A stretch of DNA of 64,000 nt from Methylorubrum thiocyanatum (GTDB lineage Bacteria > Pseudomonadota > Alphaproteobacteria > Rhizobiales > Beijerinckiaceae): contig JACJIB010000004.1 of assembly GCA_014138645.1 (NCBI GenBank), positions 1-64,000 on the forward strand, given 5' to 3'. Below the pieces are notes generated by a model. It was given only the letters and a program-made list of their open reading frames with translations, was not told the DNA's origin and searched no databases. Numbering within the stretch: the first letter of the stretch is position 1; each line of letters starts with the position of its first letter. Shown here one piece after another: positions 43,539-52,986 of the stretch. The translations under genes and the position numbers were made by a program.

Positions 43539-45542
43539 ATGTTCGCAAACACGGACCTGCAGCACCTGCTGCTCGGGCGCCTCACCCTGGAGGACATCCC
43601 GTTCCACGAGCCGATCCTGCAAGTCACTTTCGCAGGCGTCGCCATCGGCGGGATCGCGGTGCTCGCCGCCATCACCTATTTCCGCTTCTGGGGCCCGCTC
43701 TGGCGCGACTGGCTGACCTCGGTCGACCACAAGAAGATCGGCATCATGTACGTGGTGCTCGCGCTCGTGATGCTGCTGCGCGGCTTCGCCGACGCGCTGC
43801 TGATGCGCTCGCAGCAGGCGATCGCCTTCGGCGCCAACGAGGGCTACCTGCCGCCGCACCACTACGATCAGATCTTCACCGCCCACGGCGTGATCATGAT
43901 CTTCTTCGTGGCGATGCCCTTCGTCACCGGCCTGATGAACTACGTCGTGCCGCTGCAGATCGGCGCCCGCGACGTCGCCTTCCCATTCCTGAACAACTTC
44001 TCGTTCTGGATGACGGTCTCGGGCGCGGTCACGATCATGATCTCGCTGTTCGTCGGTGAGTTCGCCCGCACCGGCTGGCTCGCCTATCCGCCGCTCTCCG
44101 GTGCGGACATGAGTCCGGGGGTCGGCGTCGACTACTACATCTGGGGCCTGCAGATCGCGGGCATCGGCACGACGCTGTCCGGCATCAACCTCGTCGCGAC
44201 CATCGTAAAGATGCGCGCGCCCGGCATGTCGATGATGAAGCTGCCGATCTTCACCTGGACCTCGCTGTGCACCAACGTGCTCATCGTGGCTGCCTTCCCG
44301 ATCCTGGGCGCCGTTCTCGTGCTGCTGACGCTCGACCGCTACGTCGGCACGCACTTCTTCACGAACGACCTCGGCGGCAATCCGATGATGTACTTCAACC
44401 TCATCTGGATCTGGGGCCACCCGGAGGTCTACATCCTCATCCTGCCGGCCTTCGGCGTCTTCTCCGAGGTGACCTCCGCCTTCTGCGGCAAGCGCCTGTT
44501 CGGCTACACCTCGATGGTCTACGCGACCGTCGTCATCACGATCCTGTCCTACCTCGTGTGGCTGCACCACTTCTTCACGATGGGCTCGGGCGCCAGCGTG
44601 AACTCGTTCTTCGGCATCACGACGATGATCATCTCGATCCCGACGGGTGCGAAGATCTTCAACTGGCTGTTCACGATGTATCGCGGCCGCATCCGGTTCG
44701 ACGTGCCGATGCTGTGGACCGTGAGCTTCATGGTCACCTTCGTCATCGGCGGCATGACCGGCGTGCTGCTCGCCGTGCCCCCGGCCGACTTCGTGCTGCA
44801 CAACTCGCTGTTCCTGATCGCGCACTTCCACAACGTGATCATCGGCGGCGTGCTGTTCGGCATGTTCGCCGGCGTGAACTACTGGTTCCCGAAGGCCTTC
44901 GGCTTCCGCCTCGACGAGTTCTGGGGCAAGGTCAGCTTCTGGTTCTGGACCATCGGGTTCTACGTCGCCTTCATGCCGCTCTACGTGCTCGGCCTGATGG
45001 GCGTCACCCGCCGCGCCCAGCACTTCGACGATCCCTCGCTCCAGCCCTGGTTCGTCGTCGCCGCCATCGGCGCCGGCCTGATCGCGCTGGGCATCGGGGC
45101 GATGATCGTCCAGTTCGCGGTCTCGATCAAAAACCGCGAGAAGCTGCGCGACGTCACCGGCGATCCGTGGCAGGGCCGGACGCTGGAATGGGCCACCTCC
45201 TCGCCGCCGCCGGACTACAACTTCGCCTTCACGCCCGTGGTGCACGGCCTCGACGCGTGGTGGGAGATGAAGGCCCGCGGCTTCCAGCGCCCCATCTCGG
45301 GCTACAAGCCGATCCACATGCCCAAGAACACCGCCACCGGCGTGATCCTGGGCGCCATCAGCATCGCCTTCTCCTTCGCGATGATCTGGTACATCTGGTG
45401 GCTTGCCGCCCTGGCCTTCGTGGCGACCCTCGTCGTCGCGATCGGCCACACCTTCAACTACAACCGCGACTTCTACATCCCCGCTGACACGGTCGCCCGG
45501 ACCGAGCAGCGGCGGACCGAGGCGCTGGCGGCGCGGGTCTGA
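43539..45542 (+). CDS. cyoB: Cytochrome o ubiquinol oxidase subunit I
   Basis: The catalytic 667-residue subunit reduces oxygen with quinol electrons and pumps protons. Haem and copper ligands are visible: His in [17 protein letters not shown] (low-spin haem), His-Tyr of the CuB site in [14 protein letters not shown], the two His in WLHHFFTMG, and the high-spin and low-spin ligands in [15 protein letters not shown]. The helix count is about fifteen, as in CyoB. It lies 39 bases after cyoA. Together with the xox cluster this gives a terminal oxidase branch fed by quinol. Confidence 0.97.
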   Translation: MFANTDLQHLLLGRLTLEDIPFHEPILQVTFAGVAIGGIAVLAAITYFRFWGPLWRDWLTSVDHKKIGIMYVVLALVMLLRGFADALLMRSQQAIAFGANEGYLPPHHYDQIFTAHGVIMIFFVAMPFVTGLMNYVVPLQIGARDVAFPFLNNFSFWMTVSGAVTIMISLFVGEFARTGWLAYPPLSGADMSPGVGVDYYIWGLQIAGIGTTLSGINLVATIVKMRAPGMSMMKLPIFTWTSLCTNVLIVAAFPILGAVLVLLTLDRYVGTHFFTNDLGGNPMMYFNLIWIWGHPEVYILILPAFGVFSEVTSAFCGKRLFGYTSMVYATVVITILSYLVWLHHFFTMGSGASVNSFFGITTMIISIPTGAKIFNWLFTMYRGRIRFDVPMLWTVSFMVTFVIGGMTGVLLAVPPADFVLHNSLFLIAHFHNVIIGGVLFGMFAGVNYWFPKAFGFRLDEFWGKVSFWFWTIGFYVAFMPLYVLGLMGVTRRAQHFDDPSLQPWFVVAAIGAGLIALGIGAMIVQFAVSIKNREKLRDVTGDPWQGRTLEWATSSPPPDYNFAFTPVVHGLDAWWEMKARGFQRPISGYKPIHMPKNTATGVILGAISIAFSFAMIWYIWWLAALAFVATLVVAIGHTFNYNRDFYIPADTVARTEQRRTEALAARV

Positions 45543-45550
45543 GCAGCATC

Positions 45551-46198
45551 ATGGCAACCCACGCGACCCACACCCTCGTCGGCGAACGGATGTCCGACGC
45601 CGACGCGCCGAACTTCCTCGATCTCGAGGGCGAGCATCACCCGGAAGGGAGCACGATGCTCGGCTTCTGGATCTACCTGATGAGCGACTGCCTCATCTTC
45701 GCGGTCCTGTTCGCCACCTACGCCGTGCTCGGCCGCAGCTACGCGGCCGGGCCCTCGCCCAAGGACCTGTTCGACCTGCCGATCGTGGCGGTGAACACGT
45801 CGATGCTGCTGTTCTCCTCCATCACCTACGGCTTCGCCATGCTGGCGATGGAGAAGGACGACCTGTCCAAGACCCAGCTGTGGCTCGCGGTCACCGGCCT
45901 GTTCGGCGCGGCCTTCGTCGGCCTCGAATTGTGGGAGTTCTCCCACCTGATCCACGAGGGCGCCACGCCGCAGCGCAGCGGCTTCCTGTCGGCGTTCTTC
46001 ACCCTGGTCGGAACCCACGGCCTGCACGTCACCTTCGGCCTGATCTGGCTCGTCACGCTGATGGTCCAGACCCGGTGGAAGGGCCTGATCCCGGAGAACA
46101 AGCGCCGGCTGATGTGCCTGTCGATGTTCTGGCACTTCCTCGACGTCATCTGGATCGGCGTCTTCACCTTCGTGTACCTGATGGGAGTCCTGCAATGA
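45551..46198 (+). CDS. cyoC: Cytochrome o ubiquinol oxidase subunit III
   Basis: A 215-residue membrane subunit with five hydrophobic helices. The start of the first helix reads [25 protein letters not shown], with the subunit III Glu in [16 protein letters not shown] and the segment [17 protein letters not shown] near residue 150. Subunit III supports stability and proton uptake of the oxidase. It starts 8 bases after cyoB; the stop overlaps the start of cyoD by ATGA. Normal length for CyoC. Confidence 0.96.
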   Translation: MATHATHTLVGERMSDADAPNFLDLEGEHHPEGSTMLGFWIYLMSDCLIFAVLFATYAVLGRSYAAGPSPKDLFDLPIVAVNTSMLLFSSITYGFAMLAMEKDDLSKTQLWLAVTGLFGAAFVGLELWEFSHLIHEGATPQRSGFLSAFFTLVGTHGLHVTFGLIWLVTLMVQTRWKGLIPENKRRLMCLSMFWHFLDVIWIGVFTFVYLMGVLQ

Positions 46199-46590
46199 GC
46201 GGGGCAGCGCACGCCGACGATCACGCCCACGGCCATGGCGGCCACGGGCAGGATGCTCACGGGCACGGCTCGTTCAAGGATTACGTGACGGGCTTCGTGC
46301 TCTCCGTCATCCTGACGGCGATCCCGTTCTGGCTGGTGATGGGCAACGTCATCGAGGACAAGGTCGTCACCGGCGTCGTCATCCTGGCGCTGGCCGTGGT
46401 GCAGATCGTGGTCCACATGATCTACTTCCTGCACATGAACACGAAGTCGGAGGGCGGCTGGACCTTCCTGGCGCTGATCTTCACGATCACCCTCGTGGTC
46501 ATCACCCTGTGCGGGTCGATCTGGGTCATGCACCATCTCAACACCAACATGATGCCGATCTCGGCCGAGGAGATGCGTCACGCCCCCTGA
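46195..46590 (+). CDS. cyoD: Cytochrome o ubiquinol oxidase subunit IV
   Basis: A 131-residue subunit with three membrane helices preceded by a His/Gly-rich N-terminus ([20 protein letters not shown]), which may bind metal. Helices: [37 protein letters not shown] and [19 protein letters not shown]. It is needed for CuB assembly in subunit I. It overlaps cyoC by four bases, so the two are coupled. The His-rich head is longer than in E. coli CyoD. Confidence 0.94.
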   Translation: MSGAAHADDHAHGHGGHGQDAHGHGSFKDYVTGFVLSVILTAIPFWLVMGNVIEDKVVTGVVILALAVVQIVVHMIYFLHMNTKSEGGWTFLALIFTITLVVITLCGSIWVMHHLNTNMMPISAEEMRHAP

Positions 46591-46651
46591 CGCGTCCCCG
46601 GACCGTGCATCCCCGAACCCCGCCGGCCCCGCGACGGGCCGGCGGCGCCCG

Positions 46652-47368
46652 TTGCTCGCCCGGATCGTGCTGGTCCTGGCGGGCCTCGCCCTGACCGGCG
46701 TGTTCCTCGGCCTCGGCACGTGGCAGGTCGAGCGCCGGGTCTGGAAGCTCGCCCTGATCGACCGGGTCGAGGCGCGCATCCACGCCGAGCCGGTCCCCGC
46801 GCCGGGGCCGGAAGAATGGGCCGGCCTCACCGCGGCTTCCGCCGAGTACCGCCGGGTCCGGCTGACCGGCCGCTTCGCCCACGACCGCGCCACGCTGGTC
46901 CAGGCCCTGAGCGAGCGCGGCGCCGGCTTCTGGGTGCTGGTGCCGCTCGTCACCGATCGCGGCTTCACCGTCCTCGTCAATCGCGGCTTCGTGCCCACGG
47001 AGGCGCGCGAGCGCTCCGCCCGCGCCGCCGGCGAGCCGGAGGGAGAGGTCACGCTCACCGGCCTGCTGCGCCTGTCCGAGCCCGGCGGCGGCTTCCTGCG
47101 CCGCAACGATCCGGCAGCCGACCGCTGGTACTCCCGCGACGTCGCCGCCATCGCCACGGCCCGCGGCATCGACGGCCCGACCGCGGTCGCCCCCTACTTC
47201 GTCGATGCCGACGGCGCCCCCAATCCCGGCGGCCTGCCGATGGGCGGGCTCACGGTGGTGGCGTTCCACAACAACCACCTCGTCTATGCGCTGACATGGT
47301 ACGCGCTGGCTCTGATGACCGCCGGTGCCCTGATCTTCGTCCTCAGGCAGCCGTCCGCGGCGCGGTGA
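46652..47368 (+). CDS. SURF1-family oxidase assembly protein
   Basis: A 238-residue membrane protein with an N-terminal helix (IVLVLAGLALTGVFLGLGTWQ) followed by the SURF1 hallmark GTWQVERRVWKLALIDRVE, a periplasmic domain, and a C-terminal helix (WYALALMTAGALIFVL). It helps insert haem into haem-copper oxidases, fitting its place after cyoD. No ATG exists in this frame after the stop at 46550-46552, so translation probably starts at TTG 46652. This start is uncertain, but the family call is firm. Confidence 0.88.
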   Translation: MLARIVLVLAGLALTGVFLGLGTWQVERRVWKLALIDRVEARIHAEPVPAPGPEEWAGLTAASAEYRRVRLTGRFAHDRATLVQALSERGAGFWVLVPLVTDRGFTVLVNRGFVPTEARERSARAAGEPEGEVTLTGLLRLSEPGGGFLRRNDPAADRWYSRDVAAIATARGIDGPTAVAPYFVDADGAPNPGGLPMGGLTVVAFHNNHLVYALTWYALALMTAGALIFVLRQPSAAR

Positions 47369-47524
47369 GCGCCGGCACGTCCGCGCTCAGGAAGATGTTT
47401 TTAATCCGCCGGCGTGAAATCCTTTTCGAAAACATTGCTTAGGTTATTATTCCGGCTGGGATCCGGCTGTAGACCGAATAGCGTCGCGAATCGCGCCTTC
47501 CATCCCGGAATGAGCGGAGCTGCT

Positions 47525-47935
47525 ATGGAAGTCGCCCTCGGCAGAGCTGGGCCCGACGGCCTCGTCCGTCCCGACAGGGAGGAAGCCTCCCGCCGTGTCC
47601 CGCAGCCCCTCGCAACTCTCGTCGCGGCCATGGAGCGCACCCTCGCCACGCTGGCGGGGGAGGAGGGCGGGCGCAACGAACTGCATGCCCTGCGCAACAT
47701 CCTCTCCGATCTCTGCGTGCTGACCGAGGAGACGCCGCCGATCCGGCGTGCCGTGGATCGCCTCGTCGCCGCCGGGGATCGCCTCGGCGAGTCGGTGGTC
47801 GCGCCGCGGGGTTACGAGCGCCGCTGGCGCGGTCCCCGGCTGGGCAAGGCACGCCAGGCGCTCGCCGCCCTCGAACGGGCGCTGGCCGGGGCGCGGCCGA
47901 GCCGGATCGCGGTGCGGCTCGACCGCGACTGGTGA
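47525..47935 (+). CDS. Hypothetical cytoplasmic protein
   Basis: A 136-residue, mostly helical and charged protein. Visible segments are LATLVAAMERTLATLAGEEGG, NELHALRNILSDLCVLTEE and a basic C-terminus with KARQALAALERALAGARPSR. No signal or membrane helix. Start 47525 is chosen for a GGAG site five bases upstream; in-frame ATG codons at 47510 and 47414 are alternatives. It follows the oxidase operon in the same direction after a gap. I do not recognise it. Confidence 0.55.
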   Translation: MEVALGRAGPDGLVRPDREEASRRVPQPLATLVAAMERTLATLAGEEGGRNELHALRNILSDLCVLTEETPPIRRAVDRLVAAGDRLGESVVAPRGYERRWRGPRLGKARQALAALERALAGARPSRIAVRLDRDW

Positions 47936-48113
47936 GGAGCGGACCGCGCGTCCGGCCACTGCGCTGAGGGTGGGAGCGGCGGCCGGGAGCAGCGCGTACG
48001 GTCGCCCGAGAGTCGTCCGGGGGCAAAAACGGCCGAGCTTGGCGGGAACAGTTACGCCGGCCAACGGTTTGGGGACGCGGGCGACCAGCGCGCCGACCCC
48101 TTCGAGCCCCTGA

Positions 48114-48812
48114 ATGGACAAGACCAGCCGCCCGGCCCACACGAGGCCGGTCCAGACATGGGCCGCCATGGCCGGCGCCGCCGCCCTGGCGGTCGCGGCG
48201 TGGTATCTCCTGCCGGTCGAGGAGGGGCTGCGGGCCTTCTCCGACTGGGCGAACGGCCTCGGCCCGTGGGGCCTCCTCGCCTTCGGCGTGCTGTTCTTCC
48301 TCGCCACCCTCCTCGTCGTGCCGGGCACGCCGCTCACCATCGCCGGAGCCGTGGCCTTCGGCTGGGCGGTGATGCCGGTGGTGCTGGTCTCCGCGACCCT
48401 GGGGTCCTGGCTCGCCTTCGTGGCGGCCCGCACGCTGCTGCGTGACCGGGTGCGCCGGCTGATCGAGCGCCGGCCCGCGCTCAACGCCACCGTCGAGGCG
48501 GTGGGCGACGGCGGCTGGCGGCTCATGACCCTGATGCGGCTCAGCCCCTTCGTGCCGTTCAACGCCCAGAACTACGTCCTCGGGGTGACGGATGTCCGCA
48601 CCCCCGCCTATCTGGTCTCCACGGTGATCGGCATGCTGCCGGGGACGGTGGTCTGCGTCTATCTCGGCGTGATCGGCCGCCATGCCGGCAGCGACGAGCC
48701 GACCCACTGGATCACCCTGGGTCTCGGGCTGCTCGCCACCCTCGCGGCGGTGGAACTCACCCGGCGGCGGGTGCGGGCGAAGCTCGAGGGCGGAAGGGCC
48801 GGGGCCCGATGA
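48114..48812 (+). CDS. TVP38/TMEM64-family membrane protein
   Basis: A 232-residue protein of the VTT (SNARE-associated/DedA-like) membrane domain class, with about five helices. The core motif is LATLLVVPGTPLTIAGAVAFG, followed by RLIERRPALNATVEAVGD and LMRLSPFVPFNAQNYVLGVT, with GMLPGTVVCVYLG. Proteins of this class scramble or flip phospholipids. The next gene encodes a phospholipase D-type enzyme, and in many bacteria the two are fused into one protein. So a joint role in phospholipid metabolism is likely. Confidence 0.87.
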   Translation: MDKTSRPAHTRPVQTWAAMAGAAALAVAAWYLLPVEEGLRAFSDWANGLGPWGLLAFGVLFFLATLLVVPGTPLTIAGAVAFGWAVMPVVLVSATLGSWLAFVAARTLLRDRVRRLIERRPALNATVEAVGDGGWRLMTLMRLSPFVPFNAQNYVLGVTDVRTPAYLVSTVIGMLPGTVVCVYLGVIGRHAGSDEPTHWITLGLGLLATLAAVELTRRRVRAKLEGGRAGAR

Positions 48813-48921
48813 GCGGCTCCGGTTCGGCACCGATCCGGCGGGGCCGGGCGACGCCCGCGCGAATGCTTAATCGGATGCCGGGGCGAGGGAACCCGCCGCC
48901 GTCAGGGCGCGATCGGTCGGA

Positions 48922-50481
48922 ATGCGGATGAGGATGGATCTCGGAGTGGGTGAAGGATCGGCCGAGAGCTGGCTGCGGCCCGGGCTCACCTGCTGGCGCC
49001 GGGAGCGGGCGCGGCGGGCGGCGGTGCTGCACGACGGCGCCGCCTATTTCGCCGCTGCCCATGCCGCGCTCCTGCGGGCCCGGAAGAGCGTCACCCTGAT
49101 CGGCTGGAGCTTCGACCCCCGCGCGCGTCTGCTGCCGGGGACGTCGCCCGATGCCGGGGAGACCCTGGCGGAACTGCTGCGGCGCCTGAAGGCCGAGCGG
49201 CCGAACCTCGCCATCCGCATCCTGATCTGGGACATGCCCTGGCCGATCTCGGCGGGCAACGACCACACGCCCGACAGCGTGCGCGCGAGCCTCGGGCCCG
49301 ACATCGACTTCCGCATCGACGGGACGCTGCCCTTCGGCGCCTGCCAGCACCAGAAGATCCTGGTGATCGACGACGCGATCGCGTTCAGCGGCGGCAGCGA
49401 CTTCGAAGTGAACCGCTGGGACACGCCGGCCCATCGCGACCGCGATCCCCGCCGCCGCCTGCCCTCCGGCGAGGACTACCCGCCCCGGCACGACGTGATG
49501 ATGCTGGTCGACGGCTCCGCCGCGGGGGCGCTCGCGGAACTGGCCCGCGAGCGCTGGCGCCGCGCCACCGGCGAAACCTTTCCGCCCGCCGCGGCCGGCT
49601 CCGATCAGGATTCCGATCAGGATTCTGATCAGGATCCTTGGCCCCCCGCCCTCGCGCCCCATCTCACCGACGTGACGGTGGGCCTCGCCCGCACCGATCC
49701 GCCGCTCGCCGGGCGCCCGGCCGTCACGGAGAGCGCCGCGCTCTACCGCGCCTCGATCCGGGCGGCGGAGCGCTTCATCTATCTGGAGAACCAGTACCTG
49801 ACCTCGCCGGTGGTGGCGGAGGCGCTCGCCGCCCGCCTCGCCGAGCCGGAGGGGCCGGAGATCGTCATCGTGCTGTCCGAGCGCAGCCCGAGCGGCTTCG
49901 ACCGCCTGACCATGGACAGCGCCCGCCGCGGCCTGATCCGCCACTTGCGCCGCGCCGACCGGTTCGACCGCCTGCGGATCGTGGCGCCGCATACGGAGAA
50001 GCGCCGGCCGATCCTGGTCCACGCCAAGGTCGCGATCATCGACGAGCGCCTGATGCGGATCGGCTCGACCAACCTCAACAACCGCTCCTTCGGCTACGAC
50101 ACCGAGTGCGACCTCGCCGTCGAGGTGCCCGCGGGCGACACGGAGGCCCGTGCCGCCCTGCGCCGGCTGCTGATCCGGCTGCTCGCCCATCACGGCGGCT
50201 GCCCACCGGACGTGTTCGCTCAGGCCTTCGAGGCGCGCGGCTCCCTGCGGGCGGTGCTCGACGATCCCCGGCTGATGCCGGGCTCGCGGATCTGCCCGCT
50301 CATCCCCTCCCGCCGCGGCCCCGTGGCCCGCCTCGTTGAGGCGTTCCATCTCGGCGATCCGGCCAGCCCCGCCGATGCGTGGCGGCCCTGGCGCCGACGC
50401 AAGGCGATGCGCCGGGTCGCCGACGCCGCAGTCTCGGAAGCCGGCGCGTCGCCGCAAGGGGCAACCCTGGAGGTGTCATAA
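48922..50481 (+). CDS. Phospholipase D-family (cardiolipin synthase-like) enzyme
   Basis: A 519-residue protein with two HKD motifs: HQKILVIDDAIAFSGGSDF near residue 147 and HAKVAIIDERLMRIGSTNLN near 370, each followed by the expected Gly-Ser-Ser/Thr block. RAARKSVTLIGWSFDPRARL-like segments precede the first. It should transfer phosphatidyl groups or cleave phosphodiesters at the inner membrane. Between the motifs lies an acidic tandem repeat (SDQD three times, residues about 227-238). The frame starts at 48922; a second ATG six bases later is possible. It follows the VTT-type gene by 110 bases. Confidence 0.88.
   Translation: MRMRMDLGVGEGSAESWLRPGLTCWRRERARRAAVLHDGAAYFAAAHAALLRARKSVTLIGWSFDPRARLLPGTSPDAGETLAELLRRLKAERPNLAIRILIWDMPWPISAGNDHTPDSVRASLGPDIDFRIDGTLPFGACQHQKILVIDDAIAFSGGSDFEVNRWDTPAHRDRDPRRRLPSGEDYPPRHDVMMLVDGSAAGALAELARERWRRATGETFPPAAAGSDQDSDQDSDQDPWPPALAPHLTDVTVGLARTDPPLAGRPAVTESAALYRASIRAAERFIYLENQYLTSPVVAEALAARLAEPEGPEIVIVLSERSPSGFDRLTMDSARRGLIRHLRRADRFDRLRIVAPHTEKRRPILVHAKVAIIDERLMRIGSTNLNNRSFGYDTECDLAVEVPAGDTEARAALRRLLIRLLAHHGGCPPDVFAQAFEARGSLRAVLDDPRLMPGSRICPLIPSRRGPVARLVEAFHLGDPASPADAWRPWRRRKAMRRVADAAVSEAGASPQGATLEVS
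49603..49638 (+). repeat. Three tandem 12-base repeats within the PLD gene
   Basis: GATCAGGATTCC, GATCAGGATTCT and GATCAGGATCCT follow each other and encode repeated Asp-Gln-Asp-Ser units between the two catalytic halves. Unit length divisible by three keeps the frame, so copy-number change would alter only the linker. Confidence 0.85.
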
Positions 50482-50520
50482 GTGCCCCTTCGAGCGTCCT
50501 CTTCCGGCAAACTCGTCGGT

Positions 50521-50650
50521 CCTCATGCTGAGGTGCCGCGCGAAAGCTCGGCCTCGAAGCCCGCCTGAACGGTCGATCCGAGGCACAGGTCTGCTTGGGG
50601 AAGCGCCGTGGCGTGCTTCGAGGCGGCTGGCGCAGCACCTCAGCATGAGG
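50521..50650. repeat. 130-base nested palindromic element
   Basis: Outer arms CCTCATGCTGAGGTGC (50521-50536) and its exact complement (50635-50650) enclose inner arms GCCTCGAAGC (50551-50560) and GCTTCGAGGC (50615-50624). The element would fold into a long stem. It lies between the PLD gene and the convergent asparaginase gene. Its size and symmetry resemble non-autonomous palindromic elements in alphaproteobacteria. No transposase is nearby. Confidence 0.8.
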
Positions 50651-50767
50651 AGCGTTGTGGACGCCAGAATGCGCCGAGGGGGAGGGCCCAAGAAAGCGGA
50701 CCAGAGCGGACCAGAGCGGCCCCACGAAGTCGGGCGATCGGTCCGCTAGCGGCGCCGTCGACCGAAG

Positions 50768-51847
50768 CTACCGGTCGAACACGGCCTGCAGCGCCGCCCG
50801 GTCCTTGCTCGCAGGCAGTGCTAGGAGGGTGAGGATGCGTGCCTTGTCCGGCGTGAGGTCGCCCGCGAACACCGCGCCAGCCTTGCGCAGGGTGTTGCCG
50901 CCGCCCTTGAAGCCGTAGACCGGGAGCGCACGGCCGTCATGGACCTTGGTCGCCACGATCACCGGCACGCCCTTGGCGATGACCTCGGCGATGGCATCGT
51001 GCATCTCGGCGTTGACGTTGCCCCAGCCATAGGCCTCGACGACGATCGCCTCGGCCCCGCTCTCGGCGGCGTGACGCACCTGGGAGCCGTCGGCGCCGGC
51101 ATACATCGCCACGAGATCGACCCGCGGCAGGCGCTCGGGCAGCGGCAGGGTCTGGCGTCGCAGGGAGCGGCGGCCGAACACCACCCGGTCCTCGTCCACG
51201 TAGCCGAGGATGCCGGCCTCGCCCGAATTGAAGGTCTCGACGTTGCTGGTGTGGGTCTTGCGCACCTCCCGCGCCGCATTGATGCGGTGGTTGAGCGTCA
51301 CCGTCACGCCCTGGCCCGCCGCGCCCTCCGCCAGGATCTGGCGCGCGGCGTTGAGGAGGTTGCGAGGGCCGTCGGCGTCGGCGTCCGAGGCGTTGCGCTG
51401 GGCGCCCACCAGCACCACCGGCTTGTCGCTCTTCAGGGTCAGATCGAGGAAATAGGCGGTCTGATCGAGAGTGTCGGTCCCGTGCAGGACGATCGCCCCG
51501 CGGATGCCCGGATCGGCGAGCAGCGCGTCGAGCCGGGCGGTCAGCGCCGGCCAGCGGTCCGGGCCCATATAGTCGCTCGGCACGTTGCTGAATTCGGTGA
51601 CCTCGATGGTGGCGATGTCCTTGAGCTTCGGCACCGCCGCGACGAGATCCTCGCCGGACAGGGCCGGGACCGGCGCGTGGGTGTTGGGGTCGAGCTTCAT
51701 CGCGATGGTGCCGCCGGTGGCGACCACGGCGATGCGCGGCGGCTCGGCCAGGGCCGGCGCGGATCGCGTCGCAGCTGTCAGCGCGATCAGGCCGGCGAGA
51801 CCGAGAGCGGTCCGGTATCCAAGCGTCTTCGTCATCGCGCGGCGCAT
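50768..51847 (-). CDS. Periplasmic L-asparaginase (type II)
   Basis: A 359-residue asparaginase that hydrolyses L-asparagine to aspartate and ammonia. It carries a signal peptide (residues about 8-34, ending APALAE). The nucleophile Thr is in VVATGGTIAMK and the second Thr with Asp in VLHGTDTLDQTAYFLDL; Lys is in VRKTHTSNVETFNSG. Length and order fit the bacterial type II enzyme. Start 51847 is preferred for its AGGTGAGAGG site; ATG 51835 is the alternative. It is convergent with the PLD gene across a palindromic element. Confidence 0.93.
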   Translation of the reverse strand: MRRAMTKTLGYRTALGLAGLIALTAATRSAPALAEPPRIAVVATGGTIAMKLDPNTHAPVPALSGEDLVAAVPKLKDIATIEVTEFSNVPSDYMGPDRWPALTARLDALLADPGIRGAIVLHGTDTLDQTAYFLDLTLKSDKPVVLVGAQRNASDADADGPRNLLNAARQILAEGAAGQGVTVTLNHRINAAREVRKTHTSNVETFNSGEAGILGYVDEDRVVFGRRSLRRQTLPLPERLPRVDLVAMYAGADGSQVRHAAESGAEAIVVEAYGWGNVNAEMHDAIAEVIAKGVPVIVATKVHDGRALPVYGFKGGGNTLRKAGAVFAGDLTPDKARILTLLALPASKDRAALQAVFDR

Positions 51848-51915
51848 CCTCTCACCTGACACGGCCGGTCGTCCGTGCCGGCCCGGAGCAACCCTGCGCG
51901 CACCCACGCCGAGCC

Positions 51916-52767
51916 TCAAGCGGAGTCTCGGGCCGGCCCGATCCGGATCTCCGCCAGGACCGGCAAGTGGTCCGAGGCCAGCCGCGCGAGCGGGGTGTCC
52001 ACGACCGTGATCCGATCGACCCTCACGCCCTCGCTCACGAAGACATGGTCGATGCGCAGCAGGGGCAAGCGGCTCGGGAAGCTCGCTGTGCCGCGCCGCC
52101 ATCGGCGCTCGCCGGTGAGTCGGCGCGCATCGGTGAGGCGCCGGCCCAGCCGGCGGTAGGCCCGCGACCAACCGGTGGCGTTGAAGTCGCCGAGCAGCAC
52201 CACCGGCTCGCGGCAGGCCGGGTCGCCGAGCCAGTCCGGCCCGAGCAGCGCCTCGGCTTGAGCGATCCGCTCCGCCCCGAGCAGCCCGAAATGGGTGGTG
52301 AGCACCTGAAGCCGCGCCGTGCCGACCGTGATCTCGGCCCAGAGCGCCCCCCGCGGCTCCAGGCCGGGGCGCCGGACGAGGCCGGGCAGGGCGTCCGCCC
52401 GGCGCAGCCGCGACGGCAGGTGGGTCAGCAGGGCATCGCCGTAGCGCTCCTCCTCGACATGGAGCGCCGGATGGAAGTGCGAGGACATGCCGACCAGCCG
52501 GGCGATCGCCTCGGCCTGATCCAGGCCGCCGGTGCGCGCGCGCCCGACATCCACCTCCTGGAGGGCGACGATGTCGGGCTCCAGCGCGGCGATCACCCGC
52601 GCGACCCGCTCCGGCGCGACCCGTCCGTCGGTGCCGCGGCAATGGCGGACGTTGTAGGTGAGGAGGCGCAAGGGCCGCGAGCCCGCCGGCTCCGGCGCAC
52701 CCGCCGCGATGCCCGGCCGCTCGGCGACCTGCCCCCCGATGTCTTCCTCGACTGGCCCCTCGTGCAC
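51916..52767 (-). CDS. Endonuclease/exonuclease/phosphatase-family hydrolase
   Basis: A 283-residue Mg-dependent hydrolase of the EEP (DNase I-like) fold. Conserved sites: Asn in LRLLTYNVRHCRGTDG, Glu in PDIVALQEVDVG, LTTHFGLLG, Asp/Asn in LLGDFNATGW and the terminal SDHLPVLAEI. No signal peptide is evident. Start is GTG at 52767 with a GGGGAGAGGAC site directly upstream. It may act on nucleic acids, phospholipids or sugar phosphates; context gives no decision. The asparaginase gene lies 68 bases downstream on the same strand. Fold certain, substrate unknown. Confidence 0.87.
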   Translation of the reverse strand: MHEGPVEEDIGGQVAERPGIAAGAPEPAGSRPLRLLTYNVRHCRGTDGRVAPERVARVIAALEPDIVALQEVDVGRARTGGLDQAEAIARLVGMSSHFHPALHVEEERYGDALLTHLPSRLRRADALPGLVRRPGLEPRGALWAEITVGTARLQVLTTHFGLLGAERIAQAEALLGPDWLGDPACREPVVLLGDFNATGWSRAYRRLGRRLTDARRLTGERRWRRGTASFPSRLPLLRIDHVFVSEGVRVDRITVVDTPLARLASDHLPVLAEIRIGPARDSA

Positions 52768-52986
52768 GTCCTCTCCCCCGGCCGGTGTGCGGCGCGTCCG
52801 TCGGCGAAGAGACGGAGAGGCGCGCGCCAACCGAACGCCGGGCCGGGCCAACCGATCCCTGACCGGGCCGGGCGCGATGCGGCCCGATCCCGCCCTGCGC
52901 CGTTTTCCTCTCGCGGCGGAACCGCACCGGGGATGACCTCTTTCGAAGAGGCGAGGCGATTGACGCCCCGCCGAGAGTGGGACCGG

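Noticed and set aside
43512-45449. A 645-codon open frame opposite cyoB
   Set aside because: It mirrors the conserved cyoB sequence and has no recognisable protein features.
49603-49638. Short tandem repeats considered as a CRISPR-like array
   Set aside because: Units are contiguous 12-mers without spacers and lie inside a coding frame.
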